Assembly: GCF_007341385.1 (NCBI RefSeq)
Contig: NZ_VJYD01000003.1
Coordinates: 1-64,000, forward strand
DNA: 64,000 nt
Direction: 5' to 3'
Source of the DNA: Flavobacterium daemonense
GTDB lineage: Bacteria > Bacteroidota > Bacteroidia > Flavobacteriales > Flavobacteriaceae
The number at the start of each line of letters is the position of its first letter. Within the stretch, counting starts at the first letter, position 1. Position numbers and translations under genes: made by a program. Under the pieces are notes generated by a model that was given only the letters and a program-made list of their open reading frames with translations, was not told where the DNA came from and searched no databases. This document shows positions 43,826-51,974 of this stretch, in pieces.

Positions 43826-44383
43826 TTACAACATTCGTTTTCCTTCGGCACTAAATTTTATTGTTTTCTCTAATCTCGCAAGTCTGGTTTTTTCTTGTTT
43901 GGCGCTCATAATCACATGAATTACTACTTTTTTATACGATGGAGCTTGATTGCTAAAGTATTCCCAGGCGGTTTTATTGGCTTTAAATTGCTTTTCAAAT
44001 TCAGGATCGAGAACGTAGGCTTCGTTCTCGTGTGAGTAAATTCCGGTTCTTTGTTCAGATTTAAATTCAAAAGCCTTAATTCCGGCTTCTTTCATTAGTC
44101 CGGCTCTTGTCAATTGTTCAATTTTCTTGATGTTGATGGCGCTCCAAATACTTGATTTTTTTCTTGGTGTAAATCGGATTGTATAGCTTTCTTCGTCAAT
44201 CGATTTTCGAATGCCGTCGATCCAGCCAAAACAAAGTGCTTGATCAACAGATTCTGACCAAGACATTGATGGTTTTTTGCTTTTCACTTTATAAAATCCA
44301 ACAAGAAGTTCGGTTTCTTTTTCGTGATGCTTTTCTAGCCATTCTCTGAATTTTTCTTGGGTGGAGAAGAAGGTTGGTGCCAT
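43826..44383 (-). CDS. YdeI/OmpD-associated family protein
   Basis: The 185-residue protein matches the YdeI family: FREWLEKHHEKETELLVGFYKV near the start (in part), SWSESVDQALCFGWIDGIRKSIDEE (in part), then YTIRFTPRKKSSIWSAINIKK (in part), and a C-terminal RLARLEKTIKFSAEGKRML. Some members have been linked to bacteriocin or antimicrobial-peptide tolerance. The reaction is unknown. Confidence 0.9.
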   Translation of the reverse strand: MAPTFFSTQEKFREWLEKHHEKETELLVGFYKVKSKKPSMSWSESVDQALCFGWIDGIRKSIDEESYTIRFTPRKKSSIWSAINIKKIEQLTRAGLMKEAGIKAFEFKSEQRTGIYSHENEAYVLDPEFEKQFKANKTAWEYFSNQAPSYKKVVIHVIMSAKQEKTRLARLEKTIKFSAEGKRML

Positions 44384-44476
44384 TTTATTGAGTTCTTATT
44401 GTCTGTAAAAATATCATAAATAACAGACAATAAAACTGAATTTGCTCGAATTTTTAGTTTTCGGATGTTTAATAAA

Positions 44477-44926
44477 TTATTTAAAAACCACCGTTTTACT
44501 CGACTTAGGCATTTTTACAATATGAAAAGGCTGTGTAATTACGGTAGTCAAATCACCTTTTTTTAGTTGTTCGACTTTAACTGTTATTTCATTTTTCGAT
44601 TGTGTAATCTTGGTAATATCGATGGAATAGCCACCAGAGTTACGTACTTCATCAAAAACCGCGATTACTTGATATTTTGTAAAATCGACATTAGTATCAG
44701 GCGTTGTGTACAATGCTTGCGTGATGATATTTAATTTTCCTAATAAGGTGTTCCAATCGGTTTGATTTGTGATTACAAGATTTGATTTAGGAATCGTTCC
44801 AGGTGACGATCCGTAAGTGTCTCTTTGGTAAATGGTTGTGAACGCAATATTTGATCCGTCATCGTTGTCATTACTGCAGCTTGCGAATGTTAAGGCAAGG
44901 CTTAAAAATAAAATTATCTGTTTCAT
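44477..44926 (-). CDS. PrcB-domain lipoprotein
   Basis: The 149-residue protein has a lipoprotein signal (LTFASC, Cys17) followed by Asp/Asn-rich SNDNDDGS. The mature part fits the PrcB C-terminal domain: SNLVITNQTDWNTLLGKL, VDFTKYQVIAVFDEVRNSGGYSIDI (in part), ending QPFHIVKMPKSSKTVVF. In Treponema, PrcB is part of a surface protease complex; here no protease gene is adjacent. It is probably an outer-membrane-associated lipoprotein. Confidence 0.85.
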   Translation of the reverse strand: MKQIILFLSLALTFASCSNDNDDGSNIAFTTIYQRDTYGSSPGTIPKSNLVITNQTDWNTLLGKLNIITQALYTTPDTNVDFTKYQVIAVFDEVRNSGGYSIDITKITQSKNEITVKVEQLKKGDLTTVITQPFHIVKMPKSSKTVVFK

Positions 44927-45188
44927 GGTTTTGGTTTTTTAGGTTGAAAATTTAATTGTAATGTTTTACTAATTAAACAGATAGAATTTTTATTAAATGG
45001 TTGCGTTGCAATTTTACTATTTTTTTTAAAAATTTTAAAAACATTATTGGAGTTCACTGAATTTCATTTCAAACGATCCCCAAAGTTTCGAGATGATGAA
45101 CCTATCGGCGGGAAACGCCCAAAAAATATTCTCAATCGTATCATTATTTCGACGAAATTTGCAAATGAAAACCTGAAGGATAGAAATC

Positions 45189-45920
45189 ATGGCGAAAGGA
45201 CCAGAAAAAAATACTAAAAATAAGGCTTTGCACACTAAATTGCTGAACCGGAAAAAGGCGAAACTTCGGGAAGAAAAAGAAGCGAAGGCCAAACGGTTGA
45301 AGGATTTAGTGAATAAAATAAATGAAATAAAGAACGGCGAAGATTTTGATCTTAGCAATAACTCAAAAGAAGATACAATGGAGGAATTTGGCAGAATTAT
45401 AGTTTCGGAAACGGCAATGAAAAGTGAAAACCCACAGGATGTGGTGCATTCAAATATTTCGGTAATCAACTTAATGCGCGAGGAAGGCGTTGATGACGAA
45501 TTGATTCACGAAGATGCTATTACGAGTTATTATCTGGATTATTATTATTCGCAATATGCTGAAGGAAATTTTGCGCAGTTTGTGCATAATTCTGGCTGGA
45601 ACAAGGAACTGAATGAATTGATTGAAGAAGGTTTGGCCTTGATTGGTGCCGAAAAACACTTGGAATTATTTCTAGAACAAAGCAAAAAAGTCAGAATTAC
45701 GAGCAACATCAAGTTGGATAAATTTTTGAAAGGAAAACTGGAAGGCGCAAACCCTGTTCGTGATGCTTTAAACAACGATAAGTTTTTTGAATTGGAAGAA
45801 AATTTGGTGGAATTGAATGCCAATTTCTTGAAGAATCATCCAGATTTTGAAGTGCTTTCGGTAGATGATATGTTTGCGGCGCTAGAAGAGTTTGTTGGGC
45901 ACGAGATCAAGAGAGCGTAA
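45189..45920 (+). CDS. DMP19/DUF4375-like protein with a basic coiled N-terminus
   Basis: The 243-residue protein has two parts. Residues 1-60 are strongly basic and helical (NRKKAKLREEKEAKAKRLKDL in part), probably a coiled coil. Residues about 90-240 resemble the DMP19 (DUF4375) domain, with YYLDYYYSQYAEGNFAQFVHN, then LIEEGLALIGAEKHLELF. In the eukaryote-derived original, DMP19 is a DNA mimic; function in this family is otherwise unknown to me. It is a single gene on the plus strand. Confidence 0.65.
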   Translation: MAKGPEKNTKNKALHTKLLNRKKAKLREEKEAKAKRLKDLVNKINEIKNGEDFDLSNNSKEDTMEEFGRIIVSETAMKSENPQDVVHSNISVINLMREEGVDDELIHEDAITSYYLDYYYSQYAEGNFAQFVHNSGWNKELNELIEEGLALIGAEKHLELFLEQSKKVRITSNIKLDKFLKGKLEGANPVRDALNNDKFFELEENLVELNANFLKNHPDFEVLSVDDMFAALEEFVGHEIKRA

Positions 45921-45987
45921 GTTTTTTTTTTGAAGGTTCAAAGGTTCATAGAGACAAAGGCTCAAAGATTCAAAGAAGCATAGCGCT

Positions 45988-46096
45988 TTTGTCATTTCGA
46001 CTGAAAGGAGAAATCACACTAGTAATTCGACATGCAAAATCGCCAATCTATGTAGAGTTTCTTGTGTGATTTCTCCTTTCAGTCGAAATGACAAAA
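45988..46096. repeat. Palindromic spacer element (TTGTCA type), long form
   Basis: TTTGTCATTTCGACTGAAAG and GAGAAATCACACTAG-like sequence at the left are inverted at the right as TTGTGTGATTTCTCC and CTTTCAGTCGAAATGACAAA. The loop has AATTCGACATGC and AAATCGCCAATCTATGTAGA, closely matching 21751-21854. A CAAAG run (45937-45980) precedes it. Confidence 0.92.
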
Positions 46097-46178
46097 AACA
46101 TAACTTTTTTTAATGTAATCGCCTGTTTTTGAATTAATTGATTTAAATTTAGTTCGGTATAAATAAAAAAGTTTATTT

Positions 46179-46745
46179 ATGGAAGAACTTACTCATGTTA
46201 AATCGGTTATTGGAATCATTTTGGGTTTGAGTTTGACCCACCTTATAAAAGGATCTGTAATTTTTATTCAGCATCCTGGGCGTAAAAGATTCTATTTTGT
46301 GCATTCGCTTTGGGTGTTTTATGTCTTTTTGTTGCTTATCCATTTTTGGTGGTGGGAGTTTAATCTGAAGTTAATTCAGGAATGGTACTTTGTCGATTAT
46401 TTTTTCATAATCTGTTATATTCTGATTTATTATCTGCTTTCGGCGATTTTGTATCCCGATGATTTGGTTGATTATACGGGTTATGAAGATTATTTTTATT
46501 CCCGAAAAAAGTGGTTCTTCTCCATTTTAGCCGTTAGTTATGTTGCGGATATTGTGGACACGGCAATTAAAGGAGGCGATTATTTTTTATACAATCAAAC
46601 CGAATATTATGTTCGGATTATTAGTCATATTATTTTGTGTTTTGTGGCAATAAAAGTCAATAATAAAGTGTTTCATACTATTTTAGTATCACTTTTTATT
46701 ATTTATGAGCTTTCTTATATACTGAGATTGTTTAATATAGAATAA
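46179..46745 (+). CDS. Unidentified integral membrane protein
   Basis: I do not recognise a family. The 188-residue protein is strongly hydrophobic with about six membrane helices (for example 43-61, 71-93, 112-128, 147-165, 168-184) and many aromatic residues (WVFYVFLLLIHFWWWEFNL). Its last 16 codons and stop lie in a 56 bp segment that is repeated exactly 221 bp downstream. Confidence 0.65.
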   Translation: MEELTHVKSVIGIILGLSLTHLIKGSVIFIQHPGRKRFYFVHSLWVFYVFLLLIHFWWWEFNLKLIQEWYFVDYFFIICYILIYYLLSAILYPDDLVDYTGYEDYFYSRKKWFFSILAVSYVADIVDTAIKGGDYFLYNQTEYYVRIISHIILCFVAIKVNNKVFHTILVSLFIIYELSYILRLFNIE

Positions 46746-46973
46746 GTTTTTTTTAAAAGAGGTTCAAAGGTTCAGAGAGGCAGAGTTTCAAAGGTTTTTA
46801 ATCTTTGATATTTAAAAATTGAGCTTCTCCCGAAGTCTGGGGATCGCTCAGACTGATAAAAGTAAATTTTGACAAAACCTTTGCACCTTTGTGCCTCTGA
46901 ATCTATGAGCCTTTTAATATTATTTATGAGCTTTCTTATATACTGAGATTGTTTAATATAGAATAAGTTTTTT
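46697..46973. repeat. 56 bp exact direct repeat copying the 3' end of the membrane-protein gene
   Basis: 46697-46752 and 46918-46973 read as identical (offset 221). Both contain TTATATACTGAGATTGTTTA, the stop codon and a T-run. Each copy is followed by AGGTTCAAAG-type repeats, so the unit duplicated includes the spacer repeat. The 326 bp spacer up to the patatin gene holds nothing else I can identify. Confidence 0.92.
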
Positions 46974-46974
46974 G

Positions 46975-47060
46975 GGGAGGTTCAAAGGGACATAGCCTTT
47001 AAAGATGAAGTTTGAAAAACCTTTGCACCTCTGAGCCTCTGAATCTTTGCACCTTTACAA
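46975..47060. repeat. CTTTG-periodic repeat upstream of the patatin gene
   Basis: GGAGGTTCAAAGG and then CCTTTGCACCTCTGAGCCTC, TGAATCTTTGCACCTTT recur at 7-9 bp steps. A similar block lies at 46872-46912. It ends 12 bp before the ATG at 47072 and contains several CTTTG steps in the coding direction. Confidence 0.65.
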
Positions 47061-47071
47061 AAAGTAAAAAA

Positions 47072-48613
47072 ATGAAATTTAGATATTGCCTCATATTGCT
47101 TTTCCTTTTTCTTCAGATAGGATTTTCTCAAAATAAAATCAATCTTTTTTCAGAGATCAATTACAATTCGATTCCGGCTGTTTCGCTTAGTGATTATAAA
47201 TCGGTTCAAGAAAGAGACAGCCAATTTCAGAATCCAAATATTGCATTAGGAGTTGGGATTTCTGGCGGAGGTTCACGAGCGCAGTTTTTTAGCATGGGCG
47301 TGCTTTTGGGTTTAGAGGAAATTCAGGGAAATGATCCAAAACGCAATTTTTTAAGTGAAATAGATTATTTCTCAACGGTTTCTGGCGGTTGTTATTCGGC
47401 GGGATATTATTTGACGATTCTTAAAAATAAATTGCAATTTGATAATTGTACATTCAATGAATTTTATTTTTCGAAAGCCGACGCTTATAAATCAGATGTA
47501 AGTAAATCAACTACGCTTTTTTCTCTTCTGAATAATAACCGAAATGAAAAAGGCGAAAAAATTTCAATGGCGCAAAGGCTGGATTTAGAGGTTTTGCAAT
47601 ACGACAGCACGAATCCAGAAAATGAGAATAAGTTTAAAACGCAGATGCTTTTGTCGGATTTTTTTATTCCAAAAGAAAGTAATAGAAGTCCGCAATTACC
47701 TATTATGGTTGCCAATGGAACGGCTTATAACAATGGCGAGCGTTTTCCGTTTATGCCGCATATTATTCGAGGTTTGAAGATAAATTCTTCGCTTGCACCA
47801 AATAAAGCGTTTCTTCCGCTTGACGAAAATGAGATCAATAATGGCTACGATTTTCCGCTGACCTATGCTATTACGGCAAGTTCTGCTTTTCCTGGAATTC
47901 TTCCTAAAACGAAATTCGGAATCAAAAATCAGGACAAAATTTTATGCGTAATCGACGGTGGCGCATCAGATAATACGGGTTATGAAACGCTTTTGGAACT
48001 GCTTCACAACGATACTAAAGTGAAAGACAAAAACAAAAAAGCGCTTTTTATTGATTGCATGGGATCTGGAAAAAAAGCACCTTTTATAACGGACGAAAAA
48101 ATCAGATTGCTTTCGCTTTTAGAAACCGCTTCGTTATACACGGTTCAAACACGATACATTACTTTTGAAAAAGACGTGGAGAATGTTTTGGAGAAATACA
48201 AAATTCCAACTTCAAATTATCAGGTTATTGGTTTTACAACTTTGCGTGATTATTTATTGAAACTGAAAAAAGATGATGCTTATGAAGATTTGGTTGCAGA
48301 ATTAAAAAATACAGAGGACGAAACAGCAAACTGGCTAAAACTGCAAAATGATTTCAGAGACCGTTTGATTGCAAAATTTGGTGCCGACCATTTTAAGAAA
48401 GACAAAAATGGTGAAATTTTGCTTTCAAGTTTAGACAGGGAAACGTTTAAGGATTTTGGCGCAAGCGAAACTTTACTCTTATATGAATACACGTCGCATG
48501 TGGAAACTAAATTAAAAATAACTCCAGAAGAAAAAGAAATGTTGTTGCTTGCGGGACGTTTTGCCTCTTATCTGAAAACGGATGAATTGAAAGGGATGCT
48601 GGTAGAAAATTAA
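47072..48613 (+). CDS. Secreted patatin-like phospholipase
   Basis: The protein has 513 residues from MKFRYCLILLFLFLQ, a clear signal peptide; twenty upstream codons in frame come from the CTTTG repeat and are rejected. The patatin fold is shown by the oxyanion loop GISGGGSRA (about 63-70), the nucleophile in STVSGGCYSAG (Ser104) and the catalytic Asp in VIDGGASDNTG (Asp295). It would cleave acyl chains from phospholipids, acting in the periplasm or outer membrane. There is no C-terminal outer-membrane barrel, so it is not the PlpD type. Confidence 0.92.
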   Translation: MKFRYCLILLFLFLQIGFSQNKINLFSEINYNSIPAVSLSDYKSVQERDSQFQNPNIALGVGISGGGSRAQFFSMGVLLGLEEIQGNDPKRNFLSEIDYFSTVSGGCYSAGYYLTILKNKLQFDNCTFNEFYFSKADAYKSDVSKSTTLFSLLNNNRNEKGEKISMAQRLDLEVLQYDSTNPENENKFKTQMLLSDFFIPKESNRSPQLPIMVANGTAYNNGERFPFMPHIIRGLKINSSLAPNKAFLPLDENEINNGYDFPLTYAITASSAFPGILPKTKFGIKNQDKILCVIDGGASDNTGYETLLELLHNDTKVKDKNKKALFIDCMGSGKKAPFITDEKIRLLSLLETASLYTVQTRYITFEKDVENVLEKYKIPTSNYQVIGFTTLRDYLLKLKKDDAYEDLVAELKNTEDETANWLKLQNDFRDRLIAKFGADHFKKDKNGEILLSSLDRETFKDFGASETLLLYEYTSHVETKLKITPEEKEMLLLAGRFASYLKTDELKGMLVEN

Positions 48614-48667
48614 GAATTCTAAAAGCCAATCGATTTGCACAGTATAGAAAAACGCCCAACTAAGATA

Positions 48668-49150
48668 TTATCTTAATTGAGCATTGTTAGCATTTGCATA
48701 TTCTACTTGAATTTCTTTAATCGTTTCATCCATTTCTACTATTTCAGCAAAAGCACCTTGAAGCATTATTGTCGATTTTGCTTGATTGTCTTTAGCTGTT
48801 AAAACATCTATGTTTGTTTCAAAACCATCCATTGAAGTTATACTGCTGTTAAACATATCAAGCATCACTTTCCTTAACCCTTTGTCTGAATTTAAAGGAG
48901 CTAGAAGTTCGACTGGTTTTTTTGCTTCTATCAGCTTATTTCTTGTTGAGGTAATAAGTGCTAAAAGTTCTTTTTTTGATTCTGGTTTTCCGATTAAACT
49001 TAAACTTCCATTTAAGAATTCTTCATTTGCCTGAAAAAGCTTGCTGTGAGCTTCGACGATTTGGTTGTTGTAGCTTTCTGTCGTTCGTTCGTTGCAGCTG
49101 ATAAATACTGAAGAAACGACCATTAAAAGCAATAAAGTAATTTTTTTCAT
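48668..49150 (-). CDS. Small lipoprotein of unknown function
   Basis: The 160-residue protein has a lipoprotein signal (MKKITLLLLMVVSSVFISC, Cys19). The mature part is helical and charged (YNNQIVEAHSKLFQANEEFL, then KKELLALITSTRNKLIEAKKP in part), suggesting a coiled helical bundle. I recognise no family. Confidence 0.7.
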   Translation of the reverse strand: MKKITLLLLMVVSSVFISCNERTTESYNNQIVEAHSKLFQANEEFLNGSLSLIGKPESKKELLALITSTRNKLIEAKKPVELLAPLNSDKGLRKVMLDMFNSSITSMDGFETNIDVLTAKDNQAKSTIMLQGAFAEIVEMDETIKEIQVEYANANNAQLR

Positions 49151-49351
49151 AGGTTTAAACGTTGCAAATTAGTGTTAAAAACAAATATATCTGAATTATT
49201 TGATTTTTAACGGCATGCTTATTTTTAATTTTTTTATGAATTTACTTACGGATTTGTAATAATTATGTAAATCATCGGGAAATTTATGTAACATGTCCGG
49301 AAAACTTTAAAATTAATTTAGCACTATAAATAATTTTAAAAGAAATCAAAC

Positions 49352-49771
49352 ATGAAAACTAAACGTATATTTTTCGGACTACTATTATGTGTGGGATTAT
49401 TTGCTGGTTCGTGCAGCAGTAATGACAACGAAGGAGAAACATTGATTCCGCTTGAAGGCAAATGGGATCTTAGCAAAACAGGAACTGTTATAAACGGTAC
49501 TGAAACATTGACTGATGCTCCAGAAAATCAAAGCGGATGCAACAGTGATTACATGGAATTAAAATTAGACAACACGGTTAATATGGGAGATTATAGCTCT
49601 GTTGTAAGTGCTTGTGCACTGACAGTTCAATCCGGAATTTATTCTAGATCACACAATAATTTAACTACTGTTGTAAATGGTGTGTCTAAAACCCAAGACA
49701 TCGTAAATTTAACATTTAAAGAACTTAAGCTTAGAGATGCTGCCGGCGTAATTACAGTTTATACGAGATAA
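49352..49771 (+). CDS. Lipocalin-like lipoprotein
   Basis: The 139-residue protein has a lipoprotein signal ending AGSC (Cys21) and SSNDNEGE. The mature part has the spacing of Bacteroidota lipocalin-like domains: LEGKWDLSKTGTVINGTE near the start, two cysteines (NQSGCNSDYMEL and SACALTV), and strands to the end (VNLTFKELKLRDAAGVITVY). Ligand unknown. A strong terminator follows. Confidence 0.7.
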   Translation: MKTKRIFFGLLLCVGLFAGSCSSNDNEGETLIPLEGKWDLSKTGTVINGTETLTDAPENQSGCNSDYMELKLDNTVNMGDYSSVVSACALTVQSGIYSRSHNNLTTVVNGVSKTQDIVNLTFKELKLRDAAGVITVYTR

Positions 49772-49813
49772 TTTCAAGAAACGATTTTAAATCTGTTACA
49801 GGATTTATCATGA

Positions 49814-49850
49814 AACGGAAATAACTTTCTAAAGTTATTTCCGTTTTTTT
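49814..49850 (+). terminator. Terminator after the lipocalin-like gene
   Basis: AACGGAAATAACTTT pairs perfectly with AAAGTTATTTCCGTT, followed by TTTTT. It may also serve the convergent gene ending at 49874. Confidence 0.9.
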
Positions 49851-49873
49851 GTTTGGACTTGACTATTGTGATA

Positions 49874-50428
49874 TTATTGATTTCCCCATTCTTCAATGGT
49901 TTTCACTTCTGCACTTCGCAAGAAAATTTTCTCCGTCAATACACGATGAACTTCCTCATCGGGATCTGCGCAAGCATCAGATAAAATAGTGATTTTATAA
50001 TCTTTGTCGGAAGCTTCTGTAGTTGTCGAAAGCACAATGCCGCTTGTAGCAACTCCAGAAAGTACAAGATGTTGAATACCTTTTGAACGCAGAACAACTT
50101 CTAATTCGCTTCCGGTAAAAGCACTGATTCGGCGTTTAGTTACACGAATATCCTGTTTTTGGGGTTCCAATAACGGATGAATTTTAGAAAATTGTTCTAA
50201 GTCAATGTTTTCAATATTTGCTCGTCTGGCAGCAAAAACTTTATTGTTCGGACTAATTTCTACAGCGCCATTTTTAAAACTGAGCGTAACATAAATAATA
50301 TCGATGTTTTTATTTCTTGCATTTTCGATGGCTTTGGCAACATTTGCTACAATGCTTTCAGAAACAGGGAAATTAGCAAGAATTCCTAGCTGCATATCCA
50401 TAACAAGTAAGGCTGTTTTTTGATCCAT
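49874..50428 (-). CDS. Isochorismatase-fold hydrolase without the catalytic Cys
   Basis: The 184-residue protein has the isochorismatase-like fold: ALLVMDMQLGIL (catalytic Asp11), the TKRRISAF segment with the catalytic Lys, and LVLSGVATSGIVLSTTTEASD. In amide-hydrolysing members the third motif holds a Cys (VxTxxCV); here it is SGIV, as in true isochorismatases that act without Cys. Whether it hydrolyses isochorismate is open. It lies 4 bp downstream of the MFS gene on the same strand. Confidence 0.87.
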   Translation of the reverse strand: MDQKTALLVMDMQLGILANFPVSESIVANVAKAIENARNKNIDIIYVTLSFKNGAVEISPNNKVFAARRANIENIDLEQFSKIHPLLEPQKQDIRVTKRRISAFTGSELEVVLRSKGIQHLVLSGVATSGIVLSTTTEASDKDYKITILSDACADPDEEVHRVLTEKIFLRSAEVKTIEEWGNQ

Positions 50429-50432
50429 TTTT

Positions 50433-51707
50433 TTAAATATTATTGTTAATCATATCGGATTCCTCCGTGTTAATAGTAATTGATTTTTTCTTCTTTTTCT
50501 TTTTATATAAAACATAAAAGGAAAGCGCGATAAGCAGCGCCATTACGCCTTGCAATAAAATGCTGTTTGGAGCACCAATGTATTTTGAAACGGCGCCAAT
50601 GAACAAACTTCCAAGTGGAATCATTCCAAAAGCGGCCATAGCAAAAAAGCTGATCACACGACCGCGCATGGCTTCACTAGATTCTAATTGTAGAATAGTA
50701 TTGCAAATTGGAATCAGCGACATAGTGCCGAATCCGCAGACAATGGCGACCATCATCGCAATTGGGAAATTATTTAAATGTGAAAAAATAATTAGGCTGA
50801 AACCAAGCAAAATGGTATTGGTAAATAAAATTTTTTTCAGATTTGTACTTGATTTTAATGAAGCTAAAAAAATAGCGGCTGACACGGCTCCAACTCCAAT
50901 AAAACTATTTATATATCCAAAAGTGGCGGCGTTTCCTTTAAAAATGACTTTGGCATAAACGGGTAAAAGAGTGTTGTACGGAATTACCAATAAACTCAAA
51001 AGTGACAACATGACCAGAATAACGCTGATTTTGGGCGTGTTTTTCATGTAAAGAAAACCCTCTATTAAATCGGTCATTACTTTCTTTTTTACCGGATTTG
51101 GTTTGTAATCTGGCAATTTCATCAGCATCAGCGAAATAATAACCGCTACAAAACTGATAGCATTTATTAAAAAGCAATTTGCTGCGCCAAATTTAGTCAG
51201 CACAATACCAGATAATGATGGACCAATTAAACGCGCCAAATTGTTTAAAGTGGAATTTAATGCAATAGCATTGGGCAAATCTTCTTTTTTGCTGATAATA
51301 TCATGAACCATTGGCTGTCTTGCGGGTATATCAAAAGCATTTACAATTCCAAGTAAAACACTTAGACTCAATATTTGCCAAATTTCGTGATGACCGCTAA
51401 AAACCAAAACGGTTAATAAAATGGCTTGTATTGCCGAAATAACCTGCGTAATCATCAAAACCTTATACCGATTGTAACGATCTGCTGCAACGCCGCCAAG
51501 AAGTGAAAATAAAAAAGAAGGAAATTGCTCTGCAAAAACAGTCAAACCCAACATAAAAGTAGAATGCGTCATGCTGTAAACAATCCAGACAACTGCGGTG
51601 CGCTGCATCCACATTCCGATTCTCGATACTAATTGTCCTCCAAAAAACAAGCTATAGTTTCGGCTTTCAAAAGCTTTGAATGTGCGAATGTTTAAAAATT
51701 TTATCAT
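50433..51707 (-). CDS. MFS transporter of the DHA3/EntS-like group
   Basis: The 424-residue protein has about twelve membrane helices and the pattern of MFS_3 exporters: RNYSLFFGGQLVSRIGMWMQ near the start, GGVAADRYNRYKVLM (motif A), and FDIPARQPMVHDIISKKEDLPNAIAL (in part). The C-terminus is Lys-rich. Members export small molecules such as enterobactin or drugs. The neighbour of isochorismatase type recalls catechol siderophore loci, but no siderophore synthesis gene is present. Confidence 0.9.
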   Translation of the reverse strand: MIKFLNIRTFKAFESRNYSLFFGGQLVSRIGMWMQRTAVVWIVYSMTHSTFMLGLTVFAEQFPSFLFSLLGGVAADRYNRYKVLMITQVISAIQAILLTVLVFSGHHEIWQILSLSVLLGIVNAFDIPARQPMVHDIISKKEDLPNAIALNSTLNNLARLIGPSLSGIVLTKFGAANCFLINAISFVAVIISLMLMKLPDYKPNPVKKKVMTDLIEGFLYMKNTPKISVILVMLSLLSLLVIPYNTLLPVYAKVIFKGNAATFGYINSFIGVGAVSAAIFLASLKSSTNLKKILFTNTILLGFSLIIFSHLNNFPIAMMVAIVCGFGTMSLIPICNTILQLESSEAMRGRVISFFAMAAFGMIPLGSLFIGAVSKYIGAPNSILLQGVMALLIALSFYVLYKKKKKKKSITINTEESDMINNNI

Positions 51708-51897
51708 TAGAATTTTTCAGGCATTAATAGTGTCATGAGCTGTTATAAAGCGAAGTAAGTTTGCCTTATAAAATTAAGGTAAAAAAGCAATTTTGAATAC
51801 GCTCTTTTAGATTTTATGAAAAGTTTTGCATAATCCTTTGTCGATTGAAGCAGAATTAATTTTGAGAAGCCTCTCAAAATATTTTTTCCGTTTAAAC

Positions 51898-51933
51898 TTT
51901 GTAGTATTCTTAGCAAACATTTCCTTAAATTTG
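51898..51933 (+). promoter_or_regulatory. Candidate promoter of serS
   Basis: TTTG (51898-51901) and TAAATTTG (51926-51933) are spaced by 24 bp, close to the Bacteroidota consensus. The -7 element ends 41 bp before the ATG at 51975. Confidence 0.5.
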
Positions 51934-51974
51934 CTTCCATTATAAAAAAATACAATAGTTACAAAAATCAAGCT

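Noticed and set aside
46916..46965. Possible short gene in the second copy of the 56 bp repeat
   Set aside because: It is only a copied gene end without a start or upstream coding sequence.
51743..51955. Minus-strand 70-residue frame between the MFS and serS genes
   Set aside because: It overlaps the serS promoter region, has no ribosome binding site I can see and no family features.
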